A DNA stretch of 64,000 nucleotides from Trichococcus sp. K1Tr (GTDB lineage Bacteria > Bacillota > Bacilli > Lactobacillales > Aerococcaceae), in contig NZ_JAQMHR010000003.1 in NCBI RefSeq assembly GCF_028309625.1, positions 62,001 through 126,000 on the forward strand. Direction: 5' to 3'. The notes under the pieces were generated by a model. It was given only the letters and a program-made list of their open reading frames with translations. It was not told the origin of the DNA and made no database searches. A program made the translations under genes and the position numbers. Numbering within the stretch: the stretch's first letter is position 1; every line of letters starts with the position of its first letter. Below are positions 8,758 to 19,184 of the stretch, in pieces.

Positions 8758-9696
8758 ATGGCGAATACAGTCACTGTAAAGGAATTAGTGGATTCTTCAG
8801 GTTATATTGTACTGAGCGGAGAAGAATTTTTGGGAAACAAGATCACGACCAGCGAAATCTCCAGACCCGGCGTTGAGTTGACAGGTTTCTTTAATTTCTA
8901 CCCGTCGGCCCGTATCCAGTTGTTGGGGAAAACGGAATTGACATTCATCGAGAGGATGACCGCCGAAGAGCGCCTGATCGTCATGAGGCGACTTTGCAGT
9001 AAAGAGACGCCTTGCTTCGTCATCGGACGCAAGCTGCCAGCGCCGGCAGAATTGATGAAAGCCGCGCAGGAAGCCGGGATACCGATCCTTTCGGCGCAAT
9101 CCAGAACGACAAGAGTATCCAGTAACATCACCAATTTCCTTGAAGGCAAGTTGGCGGAACGGGTTTCGATGCATGGGGTTTTCGTGGACGTATTTGGAAT
9201 GGGTGTCATGATCACAGGGGACAGCGGCGTCGGAAAGTCGGAAACGGCTTTGGAATTGATCCAAAAAGGACACCGTCTGGTTGCTGACGATCGCGTTGAT
9301 CTGTATCAACACGATGAAAATACGCTGATCGGTGAGGCACCGGGCATCCTACGGCATCTGATCGAAATCCGCGGAATCGGCATCATCGATGTGATGACGC
9401 TGTTCGGGGCCGGGGCAGTCAAACAGACCAATGAAGTCAATCTGATCGTCAACCTGGAACTTTGGAGCAAAGACAAAAAATTTGAACGTCTGGGCAGCAC
9501 GGAGGAGATTGTGAACATTCTGGATGTCGGTATCCCTAAAATCACGATTCCGGTTAAGACAGGGCGAAATCTTGCCATCATCATCGAAGTCGCGGCAATG
9601 AATTTCCGTGCGAAAACAATGGGCTACAACGCCGCTGAGACTTTTGAAAGAAATTTGGAAGCTTTGATAAAAGAAAATGCTCAAAAAGGTGAATAG
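8758..9696 (+). CDS. hprK: HPr kinase/phosphorylase
   Basis: Bifunctional sensor enzyme that phosphorylates or dephosphorylates Ser46 of HPr according to ATP, fructose bisphosphate and phosphate; it controls CcpA-dependent carbon catabolite repression. 312 residues, as expected. Walker A GDSGVGKSETALE near residue 156 and the HprK signature EIRGIGIIDV near residue 205 are intact. Start ATG 8758 (MANTVTVKELVDSSG) has GAGCGAGG 7 bases before it; an upstream in-frame ATG at 8737 lies before the ribosome site. It heads a five-gene run also containing lgt and ppaX, the same order as in Bacillus. Confidence 0.97.
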   Translation: MANTVTVKELVDSSGYIVLSGEEFLGNKITTSEISRPGVELTGFFNFYPSARIQLLGKTELTFIERMTAEERLIVMRRLCSKETPCFVIGRKLPAPAELMKAAQEAGIPILSAQSRTTRVSSNITNFLEGKLAERVSMHGVFVDVFGMGVMITGDSGVGKSETALELIQKGHRLVADDRVDLYQHDENTLIGEAPGILRHLIEIRGIGIIDVMTLFGAGAVKQTNEVNLIVNLELWSKDKKFERLGSTEEIVNILDVGIPKITIPVKTGRNLAIIIEVAAMNFRAKTMGYNAAETFERNLEALIKENAQKGE

Positions 9697-9717
9697 GCTT
9701 GCATAAAGGAGAATGAT

Positions 9718-10554
9718 ATGAATAATTTAATAGCCGCATTGAACCCCGTCGCATTGTCGTTTGGTGGGTTGGAAATCCGTTGGTACGGTGTCATCATCGC
9801 GGCGGGCATCCTCATTGCCATGACATTGGCGACGAAAGAGGCTGAAAAAAAAGGGTTGGATCCGGATTTCATTGTCGATATGATGTTCTGGACGATACCG
9901 ATCGGGATCATCGGCGCCCGCATTTACTATGTATTGTTTGAATTGGATTATTATTTGCAGAACCCAGGCGAAATCATTCAGATCTGGAATGGTGGCATCG
10001 CCATTTACGGGGCGTTGATCGCCGGTATTTTGACGATTTACTGGTACACAAAACGAAAAGGGATTTCCTTTGCATTGACGATGGATATTTTGGCACCCGC
10101 AGTCCTGATTGCGCAATCCATCGGCAGATGGGGGAATTTCATGAACCAGGAAGCGCATGGTGAGGAAGTCAGCCGCGCCTTTTTGGAGAATTTGTTCCTG
10201 CCCGAATTCATCATTGAACAGATGAACATAAACGGGGTTTATTACCATCCGACTTTCTTGTACGAATCGCTCTGGTCGTTGGCCGGTTTTGTGCTGATTC
10301 TGTTCCTGCGCAGAAAAGAACAGCTGTTGCGTGTCGGTGAAGTGATGTTCACTTATGTCATGTGGTACTCGTTCGGCCGTTTCTTCATCGAAGGCATGCG
10401 CACGGACAGTCTGTATCTTTTCGGGCCTATCCGGGTTTCACAGGCGCTGTCCATCCTGCTGTTCCTCGGAGCGATGGGAGTCTGGGCTTACAGACGCAGA
10501 AACAATTATCCGCCTGATCCCTTTTACACGAACATCACCAGAAAGGAAGCATAA
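9718..10554 (+). CDS. lgt: Prolipoprotein diacylglyceryl transferase
   Basis: Integral membrane enzyme that moves diacylglyceryl from phosphatidylglycerol to the lipobox cysteine of prolipoproteins. 278 residues, about seven membrane segments. The Lgt signature GRWGNFMNQEAHG is near residue 137, preceded by the conserved H-less region GGIAIYGALIAG. RBS AAAGGAGAATGAT. It would modify lipoproteins encoded in this window such as LivK-, VanY-, CamS- and thioredoxin-like precursors. Eight bases separate it from ppaX. Confidence 0.97.
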   Translation: MNNLIAALNPVALSFGGLEIRWYGVIIAAGILIAMTLATKEAEKKGLDPDFIVDMMFWTIPIGIIGARIYYVLFELDYYLQNPGEIIQIWNGGIAIYGALIAGILTIYWYTKRKGISFALTMDILAPAVLIAQSIGRWGNFMNQEAHGEEVSRAFLENLFLPEFIIEQMNINGVYYHPTFLYESLWSLAGFVLILFLRRKEQLLRVGEVMFTYVMWYSFGRFFIEGMRTDSLYLFGPIRVSQALSILLFLGAMGVWAYRRRNNYPPDPFYTNITRKEA

Positions 10555-10561
10555 TATCAGA

Positions 10562-11212
10562 ATGAATTTCAAAACGGTTTTATTTGATTTTGACGGCACT
10601 ATTGCCGATACGAACCGCCTCATAAGCGAAAGCCACTTTGTCGTCATGGAGGAAAATTTTCCAGGCCGGTTCAAAAAAGAGGAAATGGCCCAATTCAACG
10701 GTCCCAGTTTAGAGGAAATATACGGGAATCTTGATCATAGCCGACAGGATGAACTGGTCGCCCGCTACAGGGAGGTCATGCTGGAAAAACATGATGAAAT
10801 GATCGGCATGTTTCCGGGCATCAAAGAAGTGCTTGAAAATCTTAAACAGGAAGGCCTCCGCTTGGGCGTCGTTTCAACGAAGCGCAGCGATGTGCTGAAA
10901 CGGGGCATCGCTATCCTCGGCATCACGGATTATTTTGACACGATCCTCGGCTCAGGCGATTTTTCGCAACCGAAACCCGATCCGGAGTCACTCTTTCTGG
11001 CTATGGATCGTCTGGACGCCGAAAGTGAAACCAGCGTAATGGTCGGGGACAATCACCATGATATAGTCGCAGGCAATAATGCGGGCGTCACAAGCATTTT
11101 TGTGGGCTGGTCCGAAAAAACGACTGCCTTCATCCAACCATATCGGCCAACAAAAATAGTCAAAGATCCACAGGAGTTGGAAGAGTACATTCTTTCCGGC
11201 GTGAGAGTTTAA
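10562..11212 (+). CDS. ppaX: HAD-family pyrophosphatase PpaX-like
   Basis: 216 residues, exactly the usual PpaX size. HAD motifs: DFDGTIADT at residue about 9 (nucleophile Asp and acid Asp), VVSTKR (motif II), K in QPKPDPES (motif III) and MVGDNHHDI (motif IV). PpaX hydrolyses pyrophosphate released by HprK-catalysed dephosphorylation of HPr, and the hprK-lgt-ppaX neighbourhood supports that assignment over a generic phosphoglycolate phosphatase. The start is ATG 10562 ([13 protein letters not shown]); the long frame upstream overlaps lgt and is not used. AAAGGAAGC lies about 12 bases upstream, a rather long spacing. Confidence 0.85.
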   Translation: MNFKTVLFDFDGTIADTNRLISESHFVVMEENFPGRFKKEEMAQFNGPSLEEIYGNLDHSRQDELVARYREVMLEKHDEMIGMFPGIKEVLENLKQEGLRLGVVSTKRSDVLKRGIAILGITDYFDTILGSGDFSQPKPDPESLFLAMDRLDAESETSVMVGDNHHDIVAGNNAGVTSIFVGWSEKTTAFIQPYRPTKIVKDPQELEEYILSGVRV

Positions 11213-11231
11213 TCGAGGGGAAGCGAGCAAA

Positions 11232-12278
11232 ATGAAACAAAAAGTCGCCGTATTGGGGGCAGGATCTTGGGGTACAGCCTTATCCATGGTGTTGGATGAG
11301 AATGGGCATGATGTCCGCCTTTGGGGGAATGACCCGAAACAAATCAAAGAAATCAATGAGCAGCATACGAATGAACACTACCTTCCAGGTGCAAAACTGA
11401 GTGAAGCGATTGTGGGATACACGGATCTGAAAGCCGCAATCAAAGAAGCAGACGCGCTCTTGTTCGTTCTGCCGACAAAAGCGATCCGCGTGGTTGCGAA
11501 AGAAGTCGCAGCGTTATTGGACGGATCAACAAAGCCGCATCTGATCCACGCCAGCAAAGGGTTGGAGCAGGACACCCATAAACGGATTTCCGTCATCATC
11601 CAGGAAGAGATTCCAGCTGAAAAATACGATAGCTTAGTCGTCCTGTCCGGACCGAGCCATGCGGAAGAAGTCGCCAAAAAGGACATCACCACGATCACTG
11701 CCGCATCCGAGAACGAAGAGGATGCAGGTTATGTGCAAAAACTGTTCATGAATCCCTACTTCCGGGTCTACCGGAACACGGATGTCATCGGGGTTGAGCT
11801 GGGTGCTGCTTTGAAGAACATCATCGCAGTCGGTGCCGGAGCGCTCCATGGATTGGGCTACGGCGATAATGCCAAAGCGGCTTTGATGACGCGCGGGTTG
11901 GCGGAAATCAGTCGATTGGGCACGGCCTTTGGAGCCGATCCAATGACCTTCTTCGGTTTGAGCGGGGTAGGCGATCTGATCGTTACCGGAACAAGCCGCC
12001 ATTCGCGGAACTGGCGAGCCGGGGATCTGATCGGTAAAGGCCATGACCTGGATGAAGTGCTGAACAATATGGGCATGGTCGTTGAAGGCGTGGCAACTAC
12101 AAAAGCCGCTTATGAATTGGCCCAGGAAAAAGGCATCGAAATGCCGATCACGGAAGCCATCTACAAAGTGTTGTACGAGAAAGTCGATGTCAAAAAAGCA
12201 ATCGAGGAATTGATGCTGCGCGAAGGCAAAGCGGAGCAATCTTCTCAAAATGTGGAAAAGGGGAGCCAGAAGATATGA
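11232..12278 (+). CDS. gpsA: NAD(P)-dependent glycerol-3-phosphate dehydrogenase
   Basis: Reduces dihydroxyacetone phosphate to sn-glycerol 3-phosphate, the entry to phospholipid and teichoic acid synthesis. 348 residues. Rossmann motif [13 protein letters not shown] at residue 8; catalytic-region motifs [32 protein letters not shown] (with the conserved Lys) and SRNWRAG are all present. The start of galU overlaps its stop by four bases (ATGA). The C-terminal 20 residues are polar and variable. Confidence 0.97.
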   Translation: MKQKVAVLGAGSWGTALSMVLDENGHDVRLWGNDPKQIKEINEQHTNEHYLPGAKLSEAIVGYTDLKAAIKEADALLFVLPTKAIRVVAKEVAALLDGSTKPHLIHASKGLEQDTHKRISVIIQEEIPAEKYDSLVVLSGPSHAEEVAKKDITTITAASENEEDAGYVQKLFMNPYFRVYRNTDVIGVELGAALKNIIAVGAGALHGLGYGDNAKAALMTRGLAEISRLGTAFGADPMTFFGLSGVGDLIVTGTSRHSRNWRAGDLIGKGHDLDEVLNNMGMVVEGVATTKAAYELAQEKGIEMPITEAIYKVLYEKVDVKKAIEELMLREGKAEQSSQNVEKGSQKI

Positions 12279-13168
12279 AGAAAGTCAGAAAAGCAGTGAT
12301 TCCTGCTGCGGGATTCGGAACGCGTTTTTTACCGGCAACGAAAGCGATGGCAAAAGAAATGTTGCCGATCGTCGATAAACCTACCATTCAATTCATCGTT
12401 GAAGAAGCGATCGCATCAGGGATCGAAGATATCCTGATCGTAACCGGAAAAAGCAAACGTCCGATTGAAGACCATTTTGATTCGAACATTGAGTTGGAAG
12501 CGAATCTGCGCGAAAAAGGCAAAAATGAACTGCTTGAATTGGTGCAGGAAACGACCGGTTTGCGCATCCATTTCGTCCGTCAATCTTATCCATTGGGATT
12601 GGGCCATGCGGTCCTGCAGGCAAAAGCCTTTGTCGGGGATGAGCCTTTCGTTGTCATGCTTGGGGATGATCTGATGGAAGACGAAGTGCCGTTGACCAAA
12701 CAGTTGATGGATGCTTACGAGCGCACACATGCTTCGAACATCGCCGTGATGGAAGTGCCGCATGAAGAAACATCCAAATACGGCATCATCGATCCGGATC
12801 AGGAACTGGAACCAGGCCTGTTCAACGTCCGCAGATTCGTCGAAAAACCGAATCCGGAAGACGCGCCGAGCAATTTGGCGATCATCGGCCGCTACTTGCT
12901 GACTCCGGAAATTTTCGAAATTCTGGAAAATCAAAATCCGGGTGCCGGCGGAGAAATCCAATTGACCGACGCCATCGATACTTTGAACCAAACGCAGCGC
13001 GTCTTCGCAAAGCGCTTCGACGGCAAACGCTTTGATGTCGGAGACAAATTCGGCTTCCTGACGACAAGCATTTCTTACGGTCTGACCCATCCGGAAATAA
13101 AAGATAAATTGAAAAATTATCTGGTGGAGTTGGGCGAAAAGTTGGCTGCCGAGGACGAAGGCAAATAG
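12275..13168 (+). CDS. galU: UTP-glucose-1-phosphate uridylyltransferase
   Basis: Makes UDP-glucose, precursor for glycolipid anchors of lipoteichoic acid and for cell-wall polysaccharides. 297 residues. Nucleotidyltransferase motif [19 protein letters not shown] at residue 11, [24 protein letters not shown] and GEIQLTDAI are all as in the family. Its substrate glucose-1-phosphate comes from the phosphoglucomutase encoded at 14.5 kb. Last gene of the hprK run. Confidence 0.96.
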   Translation: MKKVRKAVIPAAGFGTRFLPATKAMAKEMLPIVDKPTIQFIVEEAIASGIEDILIVTGKSKRPIEDHFDSNIELEANLREKGKNELLELVQETTGLRIHFVRQSYPLGLGHAVLQAKAFVGDEPFVVMLGDDLMEDEVPLTKQLMDAYERTHASNIAVMEVPHEETSKYGIIDPDQELEPGLFNVRRFVEKPNPEDAPSNLAIIGRYLLTPEIFEILENQNPGAGGEIQLTDAIDTLNQTQRVFAKRFDGKRFDVGDKFGFLTTSISYGLTHPEIKDKLKNYLVELGEKLAAEDEGK

Positions 13169-13216
13169 CCATTCAGGCAATCCAAACCAATTGATTGTTG
13201 AATAAAAACAAGAGAG

Positions 13217-13260
13217 GCCGGGCCATCAATCGTTCTGCGATTCATGGCTCGGCTTCTTCT
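13217..13260 (+). terminator. Probable terminator after galU
   Basis: GCCGGGCCATcAATCG pairs with CGATTcATGGCTCGGC (one mismatch, one wobble), followed by TTCTTCT. Stable stem but a poor T tract. Confidence 0.55.
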
Positions 13261-13383
13261 CCATTAATTCGGCACTCTGAGCAGAATTGTGGCACAAAAA
13301 ATAAAGTCAGAGTAAACTGTATAAGAACCAGATTCCGGCACCAGCCCGGAACAGACTTAACACCAGAAGGAGATACACTAAAC

Positions 13384-14358
13384 ATGGAACAAACTGAAAA
13401 AATTTATGACGTCATCGTCATCGGAGCCGGACCAGGCGGAATGACCGCGGCTCTTTATGCCTCCCGTTCGAATTTGAGCACCTTGATGCTGGAACGCGGC
13501 GTTCCCGGCGGCGAAATGATCAACACGGCCGAAATTGAAAATTATCCTGGCTTCAAATCGATATTGGGTCCGGAATTGGCTGAAAGGATGTACGAAAGCT
13601 CCATGCAATTCGGAGCCCAGCACGCCTACGGAGATGTGAAGCGCATTGTTATCGATGGTGATTACCGCATCGTCGAAGCAGGCAAAAAGTCCTATAAAAC
13701 GCGTGCCGTCATTATCGCTACCGGTTCCCACCACCGCAAATTGGGGGTTCCCGGAGAAGACCAGTACAATGGCCGCGGCGTTTCCTATTGTGCCGTCTGT
13801 GATGGCGCCTTCTTTAAAGGTAAAAAATTGGCAGTGGTCGGCGGCGGAGATTCTGCTGTGGAGGAAGGGACTTACTTGACGCAATTCGCGGAGGACGTTA
13901 ACATCGTGCACCGACGCGATGCCTTGCGCGCCCAAAAAATCATCCAGGACCGTGCCTTCAAGAATGAGAAAGTTTCCTTTACGTGGGATTCCTTTGTGGA
14001 AGAAATCAAGGGCGATGGACAAAAAGTCACGGGCGTAGTGATCCGGAACAAAAATACCAATGAGAGAACCGAAAAAGCTGTGGACGGCGTCTTCATCTAC
14101 GTCGGCATTTTGCCGCAATCGGATGCCTTCCTTGATCTGGGGATCACGGATGAAGAAGGCTGGATCATCACGAATCAGCACATGGAAACGGCCGTACCGG
14201 GCATCTTTGCCATCGGGGATGTGCGCCAGAAACTTCTTCGCCAAATCACGACTGCCGTCGGAGATGGCGGGGAAGCCGGGAACCGCGCTTTTTCTTACAT
14301 CGAAGATCTGCATGACCGTCTGGCAGCTGCTGAAGCGGCTGCCGAGACAGCTGACTGA
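13384..14358 (+). CDS. trxB: Thioredoxin-disulfide reductase
   Basis: NADPH-dependent flavoenzyme that reduces thioredoxin. 324 residues. FAD-binding GAGPGGMTAALYASR near residue 15, redox centre CAVCDGAFF near residue 139, NADPH-binding GGGDSAVEEG near residue 158 and the C-terminal FAD motif FAIGDVR near 283. Start ATG 13384 follows AGAAGGAGATACACTAAAC; the open frame upstream (from 13195) covers the galU terminator and is not coding. C-terminal tail is Ala-rich. Confidence 0.97.
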   Translation: MEQTEKIYDVIVIGAGPGGMTAALYASRSNLSTLMLERGVPGGEMINTAEIENYPGFKSILGPELAERMYESSMQFGAQHAYGDVKRIVIDGDYRIVEAGKKSYKTRAVIIATGSHHRKLGVPGEDQYNGRGVSYCAVCDGAFFKGKKLAVVGGGDSAVEEGTYLTQFAEDVNIVHRRDALRAQKIIQDRAFKNEKVSFTWDSFVEEIKGDGQKVTGVVIRNKNTNERTEKAVDGVFIYVGILPQSDAFLDLGITDEEGWIITNQHMETAVPGIFAIGDVRQKLLRQITTAVGDGGEAGNRAFSYIEDLHDRLAAAEAAAETAD

Positions 14359-14410
14359 ACAAACATCAAAGCAACAGTAAATTTGTTGTCACACCGATAA
14401 ATATCACCAA

Positions 14411-14447
14411 AGTTCATGCTCTGATTTCAGAGCGTGAACTTTTTTTG
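14411..14447 (+). terminator. Terminator after trxB
   Basis: GTTCATGCTCTG/CAGAGCGTGAAC, perfect 12-bp stem with an ATTT loop and eight T following. Confidence 0.92.
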
Positions 14448-14484
14448 TAGATTCCATCTTTTCGCTCAAATGGCATGCAAATAA

Positions 14485-14493
14485 TGTTATAAT
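14485..14493 (+). promoter_or_regulatory. Extended -10 promoter of the phosphoglucomutase gene
   Basis: TGtTATAAT, perfect -10 with TGn extension, 32 bases before the start. -35 region poor. Confidence 0.7.
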
Positions 14494-14525
14494 ATAGCTA
14501 AACTAATATGGGAAGGATGATGAAA

Positions 14526-16253
14526 ATGTCTTATCAAGAAACCATAGCACAATGGAATAATTTTGCCTTATTAGAACCTACATTAAAAGAAGAATTAAAG
14601 TCTTTGGAGGGAAATGAAGAAGCACTGAAAGATGCTTTTTTTGCTCCGCTGGAATTCGGGACTGCCGGTATGCGCGGCATCCTTGGAGTCGGCATCAATC
14701 GGATGAACATCTACACAGTACGCCAAGCGACAGAAGGATTGGCTCGTTTGATGGAGGCCAAAGGTGAAGAAGAGAAAAAACGTGGCGTCGCGATCGCTTA
14801 CGATTCCAGACACCAATCTCCAGAGTTCGCGATGGAGGCAGCGAAAACATTGGGTGCGCACGGCATTCCGGCATTCGTTTTTGAAAGCTTACGTCCTACA
14901 CCTGAATTATCCTTTGCGGTAAGACATATGAATGCGCTAACGGGGATCATGATCACTGCAAGCCACAACCCGGCTGATTACAACGGTTATAAAGTCTATG
15001 GAGACGACGGTGGCCAGATGACTCCTGACGATGCGGACGCTTTGACTGAATACGTAAGAGCAATCGAAAATCCACTAGCGATCCAAGTCGGCGATGAAGC
15101 AGAGCTGAAAGCAGCCGGCTTGATCAAAATGCTTGGGGAAGAGGTCGATGAGGCTTACCTTGAGCTGGTCAAAACAGTGACCGTCGATCCTGCCCTTGTC
15201 CATGAAATGAGCAAAGAAATGAAATTGGTCTTCACGCCTCTGCATGGGACTGGTCAGATGATGGGTGAGCGTGCCTTGAAGAACGCCGGTTTTGAAGGCA
15301 TCTATCTCGTGCCGGAACAGGCAGTGGCCGATCCGAACTTCTCCACCGTGAAATCACCGAATCCAGAAGAAGCAGGCGCATTCGAATACGCCATCAAACT
15401 GGGTACGGAACTGGATGCCGATATTTTGGTCGCGACGGATCCGGATGCTGACCGCTTGGGTGCGGCCGTCCGCAAAGAAAAAGGCGAGTACGTTGTCCTG
15501 ACTGGTAACCAGATCGCTTCATTGATGCTGGATTACTTGCTGCGCGCGAAAAAAGCGGCTGGTACATTGCCTGCCAACGGTACAGCCCTGAAATCGATCG
15601 TATCCAGCGAGTTGCCGACTGCAATCGCAAAATCTTATGGTGCAGATATGGTTGATGTTCTGACCGGATTCAAATTCATCGCAGAAAAAATCAAGCAGTA
15701 CGAAGAAGACCACAGCAAGGAATTCTTGTTCGGTTTCGAGGAAAGCTACGGCTATCTGGCTAAACCGTTCGTCCGCGACAAAGACGCTATCCAAGCCCTG
15801 GTGTTGATTGCTGAAGTAGCGGCTTACTACAAGAAAAAAGGCCAAACGCTGTATGACGGCTTGGTCGAAATCTTCGAAACGCACGGCTACTATAAAGAAC
15901 AGACGATTTCAGTAACGATGTCCGGCATCACTGGGGCAGAAAAAATCAAGGCGCTGATGGCTAAATTCCGTTCGGAAGCACCGGCAGACTTCGCAGGCAT
16001 CGCCGTATCGATCACGGAAGACTTCGGCAACTCGACGAAGACATTCCCTGATGGTTCAACTGAGAGCATCGATATGCCGAGCTCGAATGTGCTGAAATAC
16101 TTCCTGGAAGATGGCAGCTGGATCGCCATCCGTCCAAGCGGAACAGAACCAAAAATCAAATTCTATATTGGTGCCAAAGCGGAAAGCCAATCCGCAGTCG
16201 ACGAAAAAGTTGCTGCTTTCGAAGCAAGCATCCGTACTTTGACCGCTGAATAA
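14526..16253 (+). CDS. pgcA: Phospho-sugar mutase (alpha-phosphoglucomutase)
   Basis: Interconverts glucose-6-phosphate and glucose-1-phosphate (possibly also mannose phosphates). 575 residues, the size of the Firmicutes PgcA group. Active-site serine loop [13 protein letters not shown] near residue 143, metal loop [10 protein letters not shown] near 302, sugar loop GFEESYGYL near 405 and phosphate loop [12 protein letters not shown] near 537. ATG 14526 is chosen because GGAAGG sits 9 bases upstream; ATGs at 14508, 14517 and 14520 are too close to or before it. It feeds GalU with glucose-1-phosphate. Confidence 0.93.
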   Translation: MSYQETIAQWNNFALLEPTLKEELKSLEGNEEALKDAFFAPLEFGTAGMRGILGVGINRMNIYTVRQATEGLARLMEAKGEEEKKRGVAIAYDSRHQSPEFAMEAAKTLGAHGIPAFVFESLRPTPELSFAVRHMNALTGIMITASHNPADYNGYKVYGDDGGQMTPDDADALTEYVRAIENPLAIQVGDEAELKAAGLIKMLGEEVDEAYLELVKTVTVDPALVHEMSKEMKLVFTPLHGTGQMMGERALKNAGFEGIYLVPEQAVADPNFSTVKSPNPEEAGAFEYAIKLGTELDADILVATDPDADRLGAAVRKEKGEYVVLTGNQIASLMLDYLLRAKKAAGTLPANGTALKSIVSSELPTAIAKSYGADMVDVLTGFKFIAEKIKQYEEDHSKEFLFGFEESYGYLAKPFVRDKDAIQALVLIAEVAAYYKKKGQTLYDGLVEIFETHGYYKEQTISVTMSGITGAEKIKALMAKFRSEAPADFAGIAVSITEDFGNSTKTFPDGSTESIDMPSSNVLKYFLEDGSWIAIRPSGTEPKIKFYIGAKAESQSAVDEKVAAFEASIRTLTAE

Positions 16254-16263
16254 GCAATGCAAC

Positions 16264-16291
16264 AAAAAAGAAGCCCGCGGGCTTCTTTTTT
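16264..16291. terminator. Bidirectional terminator between pgcA and azoreductase
   Basis: AAAAAAGAAGCCCG/CGGGCTTCTTTTTT, a perfect palindrome that serves converging genes on both strands. Confidence 0.93.
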
Positions 16292-16304
16292 GTTTGAAGG
16301 TTTA

Positions 16305-16925
16305 TCAGAAAGTTTTGGCCAATTGTTTGGCTTTTTCGATCGCATCCGCAACGATTTCATCGGCACGGTCCGGGTATGTGTCCATGCCTTCAACGAACAG
16401 TTGCGAAATTTCTTCGACTCCCAGGAAGCGGAAAATGCTCTTGATGTACTGGCTGGCAGGGTCGCTTCCGTCGAAGAGGCCTCCGTTTGCTTGGATATGC
16501 AGCAATTTTTTATCCGGGACCATTCCGACCGCTCCAGATTCCGTGTAACGGAATGTCTGTCCAGCAACCGTGATGGTATCGATCCACGTCTTCAGGCGAC
16601 CAGGCACGTGCATGTTCCACAAAGGATTGGCGATGATGATCTTATCCATGGACAAGAAATCATCGGTGTAGTGATTGAACAGCGTCACTTTTTCCTGCTG
16701 ACGGGAAGTCAATTGATCAAATAGCACGCCTTTCGACAATTCCTTCCAGGCAGTCAAAAGATCCCGGTCGATTTCAGGGATTGCGACTTCATAAAGATTC
16801 ATATCCTTGATGCGATCGTAAGGATTCACAGCTTTGTATTCCTCCAGAAAAGCATCCAGGACTTTCATGGAACGGGAGACGCTGCTGTCGAAAGGATGCG
16901 CGCGCACAACTAAAACTCTGGCCAT
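16305..16925 (-). CDS. azoR: FMN-dependent NADH-azoreductase
   Basis: Flavodoxin-fold quinone/azo reductase of 206 residues using NADH and FMN. N-terminal beta-strand MARVLVVRAHPF with phosphate loop SSVSRSMKVL, the conserved NPLWNMHVPGRLKTWID segment near residue 100, and LLHIQANGG near 145 identify the family. RBS GAAAGAAGG precedes the ATG; upstream on this strand TGgTATCAT (16959-16967) is a plausible extended -10. Physiological substrate is probably quinones. Converges on pgcA. Confidence 0.9.
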   Translation of the reverse strand: MARVLVVRAHPFDSSVSRSMKVLDAFLEEYKAVNPYDRIKDMNLYEVAIPEIDRDLLTAWKELSKGVLFDQLTSRQQEKVTLFNHYTDDFLSMDKIIIANPLWNMHVPGRLKTWIDTITVAGQTFRYTESGAVGMVPDKKLLHIQANGGLFDGSDPASQYIKSIFRFLGVEEISQLFVEGMDTYPDRADEIVADAIEKAKQLAKTF

Positions 16926-17022
16926 AGAATAACCTTCTTTCCAATTTGTTATACCTACATGATACCATTTACATGCACAGATGATAAAGCATAACCACTA
17001 CCTGCAAACGAGAGGAACAGGT

Positions 17023-17059
17023 AAAAAAGAGAGTCACCCTTGTCGGGCAACTCTCTTTT
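17023..17059 (-). terminator. Terminator of asnB (minus strand)
   Basis: Read on the minus strand: AAAAGAGAGT ... ACTCTC followed by TTTTTT; 20 bases after the asnB stop. Confidence 0.8.
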
Positions 17060-17078
17060 GCATTTTCAATCAACAATC

Positions 17079-18956
17079 TTAAGCTACGAAAGCTTCCGCA
17101 GACAGAGGCGTTTCATCGATGAAGAAACGTTTGTACCAGACGAGGAAGATGTAGGCAGTCCAGATCTGGCGGCCGTAATCCAATTTCTTCGTATAGTTGT
17201 CATCGAGGATCTGCACGAGCTTGTCGGTATCGAAAAATTCTGCCGCATAGTCTGAAGCGAAAGCTTTTCTGACTTCGTTGTAGAATTCTTCTTCACGCAG
17301 CCAGTGACGGATAGGAGTAGGGAAGCCCAACTTCGGACGTTTCGCCCATTCTTCCGGCAGGACATCGGCAGCCGCTCTGCGCAGCACGTATTTCGTATCG
17401 ATTTCGTTGACGCGGTAATCGGAAGGGATGCGTTTCGCCAATTCCATGACTTCTTTGTCCAGGAAAGGTACGCGCAGCTCCAACGAGTGGGCCATGCTCA
17501 TCTTGTCGGCTTTCAACAGGATATCCCCAGGCATCCAAAGGTTCAGATCGAGATACTGCATCTTCGTGACATCATCCTGGCCTTTGACTTCGTCATATAT
17601 CGGTTTGGTGATCGAACGGATATCCGGGCCGTTTTTATAGGCCGGCTTCAGGATGTCCACAGCTTCTTCTTCGTCCCAGACGATGGCCTGGCCGATGAAG
17701 CGTTCTTCCACTTTTTGTCCGCCTTTGACCAAGAAGGTCGTCAAGGTATTCTTCGGCAGTTTGTGGGCCAATTTGCCGATGCCTTTTCGCAGGCTATAAG
17801 GGACCTTTTCATAGGTCTCCATTTTTTTGGATGGTTCATACCAAGCGTAGCCGCCGAAAATTTCATCCGCGCCTTCACCCGAAAGTACGACCGTCACATC
17901 TTTCTTCGCCAATTCGGCCAAGAAATACAACGGAACGGAAGACGGATTCGATTGCGGTTCATCCATATGGTATTGGATGGTAGGCAGGGCATGGAAAGCT
18001 TCCTCAGGCGAGATGTACTTGCGGACATTCTCGATGCCGAGGATGTCGGAAAGGTCGGCAGCCTGGTTGGTTTCGTTGAACATTTTTTCATATTCGGAGA
18101 AGCCGACCGAGAAGGATTTTTCCGGTTTCATCAAAGCTGTGATCAAGCTGGAATCGACACCGCCGGAAAGGAAAGCACCTGTCTTCACGTCACTGATTTT
18201 GTGGGCGCGGACGGAATCGGCCATCGTTGCTTTGATTTCTTCCACATAGCTTTCCAAAGTGCCGTTTTCGGCATGGAATTTCTTGTCCCAATATTCGACC
18301 GTATGGATATCGTTGCCTTTCAGCACCATATAATGCGCCGGTTTCAATTTGTGGACGCCCTTGAAGAAGGTTTCGCCCATCGAAGAGTACTGCAGCGTCA
18401 AGTAAGGGCGCAAAGCATCCTTGTTCACTTCTTTGATGAAAGCAGGGTGAGCCAAAAATGACTTGATTTCAGAACCGAAAAGCAAGCTGCCGTCGGTTGT
18501 GTTTGTTGTATAGTACAATGGTTTGATGCCGAAGCCATCACGGGCGATGAACATCGTATCGTTCACCTTATCCCAGATCGCGAACGCGAACATGCCGCGC
18601 AGTTGTTTCACGAAATCATAACCATATTCTTTGTAGCCGTAGATCAAAACTTCGCTGTCCGTTTTGGAATGGAAGATGTGTCCTTTTTGCTTCAGATCTT
18701 CGCGCAACTCCTGGAAGTTGAAGATTTCGCCGTTGAACACCAATACCAAATTTCCGTCGGCACTGTACATCGGTTGCTTCCCGTTATCGGAAAGGTCGAT
18801 GATGCTTAATCGGCGGAAGCCTAACGTTACCTTGTCATCAGAATACATGCCGCCGCTGTCTGGCCCGCGGTGGACGATTCTGTTCATCATACCTTCAATT
18901 ACAGTCTGATGGTTCCATGCTGTCGATCCATGGATATATCCAACAAAACCACACAT
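17079..18956 (-). CDS. asnB: Asparagine synthase (glutamine-hydrolysing)
   Basis: Converts aspartate, glutamine and ATP into asparagine. 625 residues. The N-terminus MCGFVGYIHG gives the Cys2 nucleophile of class II glutamine amidotransferases; FNGEIFNF and the MFAFAIWD region complete the glutaminase domain (residues 1-210). The synthetase PP-loop FLSGGVDSSLI is near residue 263, followed by GEGADEIFGGYAWY. RBS AAGGAGTGG. An extended -10 TGaTAGAAT lies about 65 bases upstream. No T-box or other leader structure is seen. Confidence 0.95.
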   Translation of the reverse strand: MCGFVGYIHGSTAWNHQTVIEGMMNRIVHRGPDSGGMYSDDKVTLGFRRLSIIDLSDNGKQPMYSADGNLVLVFNGEIFNFQELREDLKQKGHIFHSKTDSEVLIYGYKEYGYDFVKQLRGMFAFAIWDKVNDTMFIARDGFGIKPLYYTTNTTDGSLLFGSEIKSFLAHPAFIKEVNKDALRPYLTLQYSSMGETFFKGVHKLKPAHYMVLKGNDIHTVEYWDKKFHAENGTLESYVEEIKATMADSVRAHKISDVKTGAFLSGGVDSSLITALMKPEKSFSVGFSEYEKMFNETNQAADLSDILGIENVRKYISPEEAFHALPTIQYHMDEPQSNPSSVPLYFLAELAKKDVTVVLSGEGADEIFGGYAWYEPSKKMETYEKVPYSLRKGIGKLAHKLPKNTLTTFLVKGGQKVEERFIGQAIVWDEEEAVDILKPAYKNGPDIRSITKPIYDEVKGQDDVTKMQYLDLNLWMPGDILLKADKMSMAHSLELRVPFLDKEVMELAKRIPSDYRVNEIDTKYVLRRAAADVLPEEWAKRPKLGFPTPIRHWLREEEFYNEVRKAFASDYAAEFFDTDKLVQILDDNYTKKLDYGRQIWTAYIFLVWYKRFFIDETPLSAEAFVA

Positions 18957-19018
18957 TTATACCACTCCTTAAGTATCTCTTGCTAGATCAGAATGTCTGT
19001 CCGTCTAGAGTCCAATCT

Positions 19019-19027
19019 ATTCTATCA
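19019..19027 (-). promoter_or_regulatory. Extended -10 promoter of asnB
   Basis: On the minus strand TGaTAGAAT, 5/6 match to the -10 with the TGn extension; -35 position TTTTAA is weak. Confidence 0.45.
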
Positions 19028-19120
19028 CAAATGGAAAATCATTAAAAGAAATTATCCAATCGGAGACCTAGGCAGAGTTACCACAATCATCCTACCTTAC
19101 CGCGCAATGTAGAATAACAA

Positions 19121-19149
19121 TTGGGATTCGGCGAAAAGAATGCTAGGAT
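19121..19149 (+). promoter_or_regulatory. Promoter of glpK
   Basis: TTGGGA, 17-base spacer, TAGGAT preceded by TGc (extended -10). About 95 bases upstream of glpK, with a cre site downstream of it. Confidence 0.6.
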
Positions 19150-19184
19150 AATAGTAGAGGCAAATACGCGCAGACGATAAAAAA

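Noticed and set aside
18957-19018. T-box or riboswitch leader before asnB
   Set aside because: No specifier loop, T-box sequence or antiterminator pairing was visible.
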